Assembly (NCBI RefSeq): GCF_014648995.1
Contig: NZ_BMSE01000008.1
Location: forward strand, 1 to 64,000
DNA length: 64,000 bases
Source: Streptomyces massasporeus
GTDB taxonomy: Bacteria; Actinomycetota; Actinomycetes; Streptomycetales; Streptomycetaceae
Direction of reading: 5' to 3'
Part shown: positions 61,191-64,000 of the stretch, piece by piece
How the letters are laid out: the number at the start of each line of letters is the position of its first letter
Numbering within the stretch: position 1 is the stretch's first letter
Translations under genes and position numbers: made by a program
Notes under the pieces: model-generated
The model's input: only the letters and a program-made list of their open reading frames with translations
Told to the model about the DNA's origin: nothing
Database searches by the model: none

Positions 61191-61327
61191 GCGATCGCGT
61201 CGGCAGTCGCGCCGGCGCGCGCATCCCCGCAGCCCCGCATCACGGGCACCCGTGCGCCGCCCTGCCTCAAGGGCGCGCCCTGCAGACCTCGCACGCCCCG
61301 CCGTAACTGCCCCGGAGGAGAAGAAGT

Positions 61328-62173
61328 ATGAGCCGCAACGACGTCCTGGTTGACGCCGACTGGCTCCAGGAGCACCTGGACGACCCGACCATCGCCATCG
61401 TCGAGGTGGACGAGGACACGTCCGCCTACGAGAAGAACCACATCCGCAACGCCATCCGGATCGACTGGACCCAGGACCTCCAGGACCCGGTCCGCCGTGA
61501 CTTCGTCGACCAGGAGGGCTTCGAGAAGCTCCTGTCCGACAAGGGCATCGGCAACGACCACACCGTGGTCCTCTACGGCGGCAACAACAACTGGTTCGCC
61601 TCCTACGCCTACTGGTACTTCAAGCTGTACGGCCACGACAGCGTCAAGCTGCTCGACGGCGGCCGCAAGAAGTGGGAGCTCGACGCCCGCGAGCTCGTCG
61701 CCGGCGACGAGGTGCCGGAGCGTCCGAAGACGGACTACAAGGCCAAGGCCCAGGACACGTCCATCCGCGCCTTCCGCGACGACGTCGTGGCCGCGATCGG
61801 TTCGCAGAACCTCGTCGACGTGCGCTCGCCCGACGAGTTCTCCGGCAAGCTGCTCGCCCCGGCCCACCTGCCGCAGGAGCAGTCCCAGCGCCCGGGTCAC
61901 GTCCCGTCCGCCCGCAACATCCCGTGGTCCAAGAACGCCAACGACGACGGCACCTTCAAGTCGGACGACGAGCTCAAGGAGCTCTACGCCGAGGAGAGCG
62001 TCGACCTGGCCAAGGACACCATCGCCTACTGCCGCATCGGTGAGCGCTCCGCGCTGACCTGGTTCGTGCTGCACGAGCTCCTCGGCGTGGAGAACGTCAA
62101 GAACTACGACGGCTCCTGGACCGAGTACGGCTCCCTCGTGGGCGTGCCGATCGAGCTCGGCGCCAACAAGTAA
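61328..62173 (+). CDS. cysA: Thiosulfate sulfurtransferase (rhodanese)
   Basis: The 281-aa enzyme has two rhodanese domains. The second carries the persulfide Cys at 235 in AYCRIGERS, the CysA/SseA-type active loop. It transfers sulfane sulfur from thiosulfate to acceptors. GGAGGAG lies 7 nt before ATG. The gene is 138 bp after a cysteine leader peptide and 39 bp before a DUF1416 gene, its usual partner. The symbol follows actinobacterial usage and is not the sulfate ABC ATPase. Confidence 0.93.
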   Translation: MSRNDVLVDADWLQEHLDDPTIAIVEVDEDTSAYEKNHIRNAIRIDWTQDLQDPVRRDFVDQEGFEKLLSDKGIGNDHTVVLYGGNNNWFASYAYWYFKLYGHDSVKLLDGGRKKWELDARELVAGDEVPERPKTDYKAKAQDTSIRAFRDDVVAAIGSQNLVDVRSPDEFSGKLLAPAHLPQEQSQRPGHVPSARNIPWSKNANDDGTFKSDDELKELYAEESVDLAKDTIAYCRIGERSALTWFVLHELLGVENVKNYDGSWTEYGSLVGVPIELGANK

Positions 62174-62212
62174 GCCATCCCGACCGACCTTTCCAGACTT
62201 CAGGAGTACGAC

Positions 62213-62500
62213 ATGTGCGGTGCGAAGGCCGGCGGCCCCGACGCCTCGACGATCAAGCCCGGTGAGACCACCATCCAGGGTCAGGTGACCAAGGACGGCG
62301 AGCCCGTGGTGGGTTACGTCCGTCTGCTGGACTCGACCGGCGAGTTCACGGCCGAGGTGCCGACCTCGGCGACCGGACAGTTCCGCTTCTACGCGGCCGA
62401 GGGCACCTGGACCGTCCGTGCCCTCGTGCCCGGCGCCACCGCCGACCGCACGGTCGTCGCCCAGCAGGGCGGCCTGGCGGAGGTCGCGATCGCCGTCTGA
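62213..62500 (+). CDS. DUF1416 protein
   Basis: The 95-aa protein is a small beta-sandwich-like protein starting MCGAKAGGPDA, with GQVTKDGEPVVGYVRLLD and TGQFRFYAAEGTWTVRAL. This family is nearly always encoded next to thiosulfate sulfurtransferase in actinobacteria. The Cys at position 2 might accept sulfur, which is speculation. A strong terminator follows. Confidence 0.9.
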   Translation: MCGAKAGGPDASTIKPGETTIQGQVTKDGEPVVGYVRLLDSTGEFTAEVPTSATGQFRFYAAEGTWTVRALVPGATADRTVVAQQGGLAEVAIAV

Positions 62501-62516
62501 CGGCGACCGGATTTCG

Positions 62517-62559
62517 AAGGGCCGCACCCCGCGGGTTGGACGCCTGGGGTGCGGCCCTT
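62517..62559 (+). terminator. Terminator of the sulfurtransferase operon
   Basis: Perfect 14-bp arms (AAGGGCCGCACCCC and complement) with a 15-nt loop start 17 nt after the DUF1416 stop. Confidence 0.88.
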
Positions 62560-62584
62560 CGGCCTGCCCGGACCCAGGGGGTTC

Positions 62585-62731
62585 CTGACGGATCTCCGCG
62601 GCGTCGCGACGCCCGGCCCGCACTCTCGCCGCACCGGGCAAAAGGCCTAGTAGCTCCGCTACGAGACCTTCCGCCCGGCACGCCGAGAGCACGCACCGAA
62701 CGCCGCTCCTTCCTCCGCGGAGATCCGTCAG
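62585..62731. repeat. Nested palindromic element, MITE-like
   Basis: Outer 17-bp perfect arms (CTGACGGATCTCCGCGG at 62585-62601, complement at 62715-62731) enclose a second, inner cruciform: CTCTCG/CGAGAG, CCGGGC/GCCCGG, AAGG/CCTT and GTAGC-TCC-GCTAC at the centre (62650-62662). No ORF is inside. I recall similar units between genes in other Streptomyces. The right arm ends 20 bp before the DUF3099 gene and may include its promoter. Confidence 0.8.
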
Positions 62732-62751
62732 AAACCCCCTACGCTGGACGT

Positions 62752-63012
62752 ATGTACGCACGCCGGCGTCATACGTACTTCGCGATGATGGGCCTCTGCA
62801 TCGGCCTCTTCGTGCTGGCCTGGGGTGTCGTGCGGCTGTGGTCCGTTCCCGTCGCCGTCGGGATGTGTGTCGTCGCCATGGTCATCCCGCCCGTCGCGGC
62901 CATGGTCGCGAACCGGCGCGGGCCGGAGGACCGGTGGTGGGACGACCCGTCCGGGGACCCCAAGTCCGACGAGTGGTGGGACGAGCTGGACGGCAAGAAG
63001 CGCCCGCGCTGA
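62752..63012 (+). CDS. DUF3099 small membrane protein
   Basis: The 86-aa protein has a short basic start, two transmembrane helices (about 9-28 and 30-50) and a hydrophilic tail with RWWDDPSGDPKSDEWWDEL, typical of DUF3099. ATG 62752 follows a TACGCT hexamer (62740-62745) by 6 nt, so the mRNA may be leaderless. The function is unknown. Confidence 0.85.
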   Translation: MYARRRHTYFAMMGLCIGLFVLAWGVVRLWSVPVAVGMCVVAMVIPPVAAMVANRRGPEDRWWDDPSGDPKSDEWWDELDGKKRPR

Positions 63013-63083
63013 CCGGCGTCCACCCCGCCCCGTCCGCCCATGCTGACCGGCGTCCTCCCCGCCCCCCGGGGTATCCGCGCCCC

Positions 63084-63458
63084 ATGAGACTGACAGCGGC
63101 GGTCCTGGACGCCCCGAACGCCCGGGAGCTCGCGCTCTTCTATCTGCGGCTGCTGCCCGGCTGGGGCGTCTGGCGGGACGAGGACGGCCCCGACTGGGTC
63201 CACATCCGGCCGCCCGGCGGCGGCACGGGGCTGTCCTTCCAGACGGAACCCGGCTACCGGCCGCCGGTCTGGCCGAGCGAGCCGGACCGGCCGCGGATGA
63301 TGGTGCACCTCGACATCGAGGTCGACGACCTGGAGCGGGAGACCGCGCGGGCCGTCGCCGCCGGGGCGCGGCTCGCCGGGTACCAGCCGCAGGACGATGT
63401 CCGGGTGCTGCTGGATCCGGCAGGGCACCCGTTCTGCCTGTACACGGAGTCTCAGTAG
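63084..63458 (+). CDS. VOC-superfamily (glyoxalase-like) protein
   Basis: The 124-aa protein shows the paired beta-alpha-beta-beta-beta pattern: LTAAVLDAPNARELALFY, then VHLDIEVDDLERETARAV and LLDPAGHPFCLYTE. Such proteins may bind metal and act as dioxygenases, resistance proteins or isomerases; this one's role is unclear. ATG 63084 follows TATCCG by 6 nt. Its stop overlaps the convergent DsrE-like gene. Confidence 0.85.
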   Translation: MRLTAAVLDAPNARELALFYLRLLPGWGVWRDEDGPDWVHIRPPGGGTGLSFQTEPGYRPPVWPSEPDRPRMMVHLDIEVDDLERETARAVAAGARLAGYQPQDDVRVLLDPAGHPFCLYTESQ

Positions 63459-63814
63459 ACGAGCGCCTGCGTCTCGTCCGCCATCGCCTCCTGGACGAAG
63501 ACCTGCGCACCGGCGATGCGGACGCCCTTCAGGACGTCCTGCTCCGTGATCTCGCGGCGCGCCGCGCACTGCGTGCACAGGGTGACGCGGCCGGCCGTCA
63601 GGAGGGAGTCCAGCAGGTCGGGCAGGGGAGCGGCGTGCGGCAGCTCGAACTCGGCGGCGCGGCCCGGCAGCGCGAACCAGGCGGACTCGCCGGTCAGCCA
63701 CAGGGAGACGTCGACACCGCTGGCCACGGCCACCGCCGCCACCGTGAACGCCTGAGAGCACCGCTCGGGGGCGTCGGCCCCCGCCGTCACCTTGATCACC
63801 AGCTTCTTCGCCAT
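63452..63814 (-). CDS. DsrE-family protein
   Basis: The 120-aa protein begins AKKLVIKVTAGADAPERCSQAFTVA and contains VTLCTQCAARREI with a CxxC pair, and GAQVFVQEAM near the end, a DsrE/DsrF-like fold. Family members move sulfur or bind small ligands. ATG 63814 fits the conserved N-terminus. It overlaps the VOC gene tail-to-tail by 7 bp. Confidence 0.85.
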   Translation of the reverse strand: MAKKLVIKVTAGADAPERCSQAFTVAAVAVASGVDVSLWLTGESAWFALPGRAAEFELPHAAPLPDLLDSLLTAGRVTLCTQCAARREITEQDVLKGVRIAGAQVFVQEAMADETQALVY

Positions 63815-63913
63815 AGCCGGAAGCCTAGTCCGGAATCGAAGTGCCGAAGGGGCCCGCGTAAGCTGGCCTCCGGCCCTGTGCACCCATTCGCACCCCCGCT
63901 CAAGGAGCACCCC

Positions 63914-64000
63914 GTGGAGATCTTCTTCGAAATCCTGTTGGTCCTGGTCGCCGTCGGCGTCCTCGCCTTCGCCGGACTGACCGTGAAGAAGCTGTACCAG
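63914..64000 (+). CDS. Small membrane protein, partial at window end
   Basis: A GTG at 63914 with AAGGAG six bases upstream opens a frame that runs off the window after 29 codons. The visible part is a single hydrophobic helix (FFEILLVLVAVGVLAFAGL) followed by TVKKLYQ. This is probably a small single-pass membrane protein known at this place in other Streptomyces. The rest is not in the window. Confidence 0.7.
   Translation, partial: MEIFFEILLVLVAVGVLAFAGLTVKKLYQ

Overview
The window is very high in G+C, has strong third-position G+C bias, many GTG starts, short 4-bp ATGA/GTGA gene overlaps and many Sec/Tat-exported proteins. Together with glnR, mycothiol synthase, DUF397/XRE pairs and a Streptomyces-type cysteine leader peptide, this points to a Streptomyces chromosome. 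The gene order (cmd-like cluster, csoR, pit, pstBACS, Nudix, CHAD, ppk, mshD, 5'-nucleotidase, two-component system plus trypsin-like protease, LacI, glnR, moaD-like, rhodanese) matches, from memory, the SCO412x-SCO416x part of the S. coelicolor core. No rRNA, tRNA, CRISPR array, insertion sequence, prophage or large biosynthetic cluster was seen.

Layout. 0-2.7 kb: a NarL-type two-component pair and a GNAT acetyltransferase. 2.7-10.1 kb: a leftward operon for a type IV secretion-like membrane complex: a VirD4-like protein with a degenerate P-loop, a VirB4-like ATPase, a SCO6880-type protein, a VirB6/TrbL-like polytopic protein, a VirB8-like protein, a newly noticed 40-aa coupled ORF and a VirB2-sized two-TM protein. 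No relaxase is present. 10.5-19.9 kb: exported proteases, a TetR/SDR pair with a doubled operator, a lytic transglycosylase-NlpC/P60 protein, a PAP2 phosphatase, a flavoprotein oxidase, a lipoprotein and a small conserved-looking gene. 19.9-30.6 kb: CsoR with its palindromic operator, then a phosphate block: PhoU-like protein plus Pit, PstSCAB behind a PHO box, and a polyphosphate operon ppk-CHAD-Nudix. 31.0-38.6 kb: two divergent ABC-2 transport operons, one led by a GntR/YtrA repressor and a 15-bp-arm palindrome, the other led by an ECF sigma factor and a zinc-finger membrane protein. 38.7-44.4 kb: LysR, a GNAT enzyme, mycothiol synthase, a secreted 5'-nucleotidase and a DUF2993 protein.

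44.6-52.0 kb looks accessory: a protein with an LQxSAGNAA motif, a GH5 glycosidase, a pectate lyase-pectin methylesterase fusion, a secreted possible aerolysin-like protein, then an XRE/DUF397 set whose 5' end looks frameshifted and a possible RHH/PIN toxin-antitoxin pair. 52.0-64.0 kb returns to core genes: OmpR-type two-component system and membrane-anchored serine protease, LacI regulator, GlnR, hydrolase, ThiS/MoaD-like protein, membrane proteins, and a thiosulfate sulfurtransferase preceded by a cysteine-containing leader peptide, followed by DUF1416, a large nested palindrome, DUF3099, VOC and DsrE proteins.

Themes. Phosphate uptake and storage are concentrated at 20-31 kb and the secreted 5'-nucleotidase may add to them. 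Several promoters place the -10 box 6-8 nt before the start codon, so leaderless mRNAs look frequent. All family names come from reading motifs by eye; no search was run.
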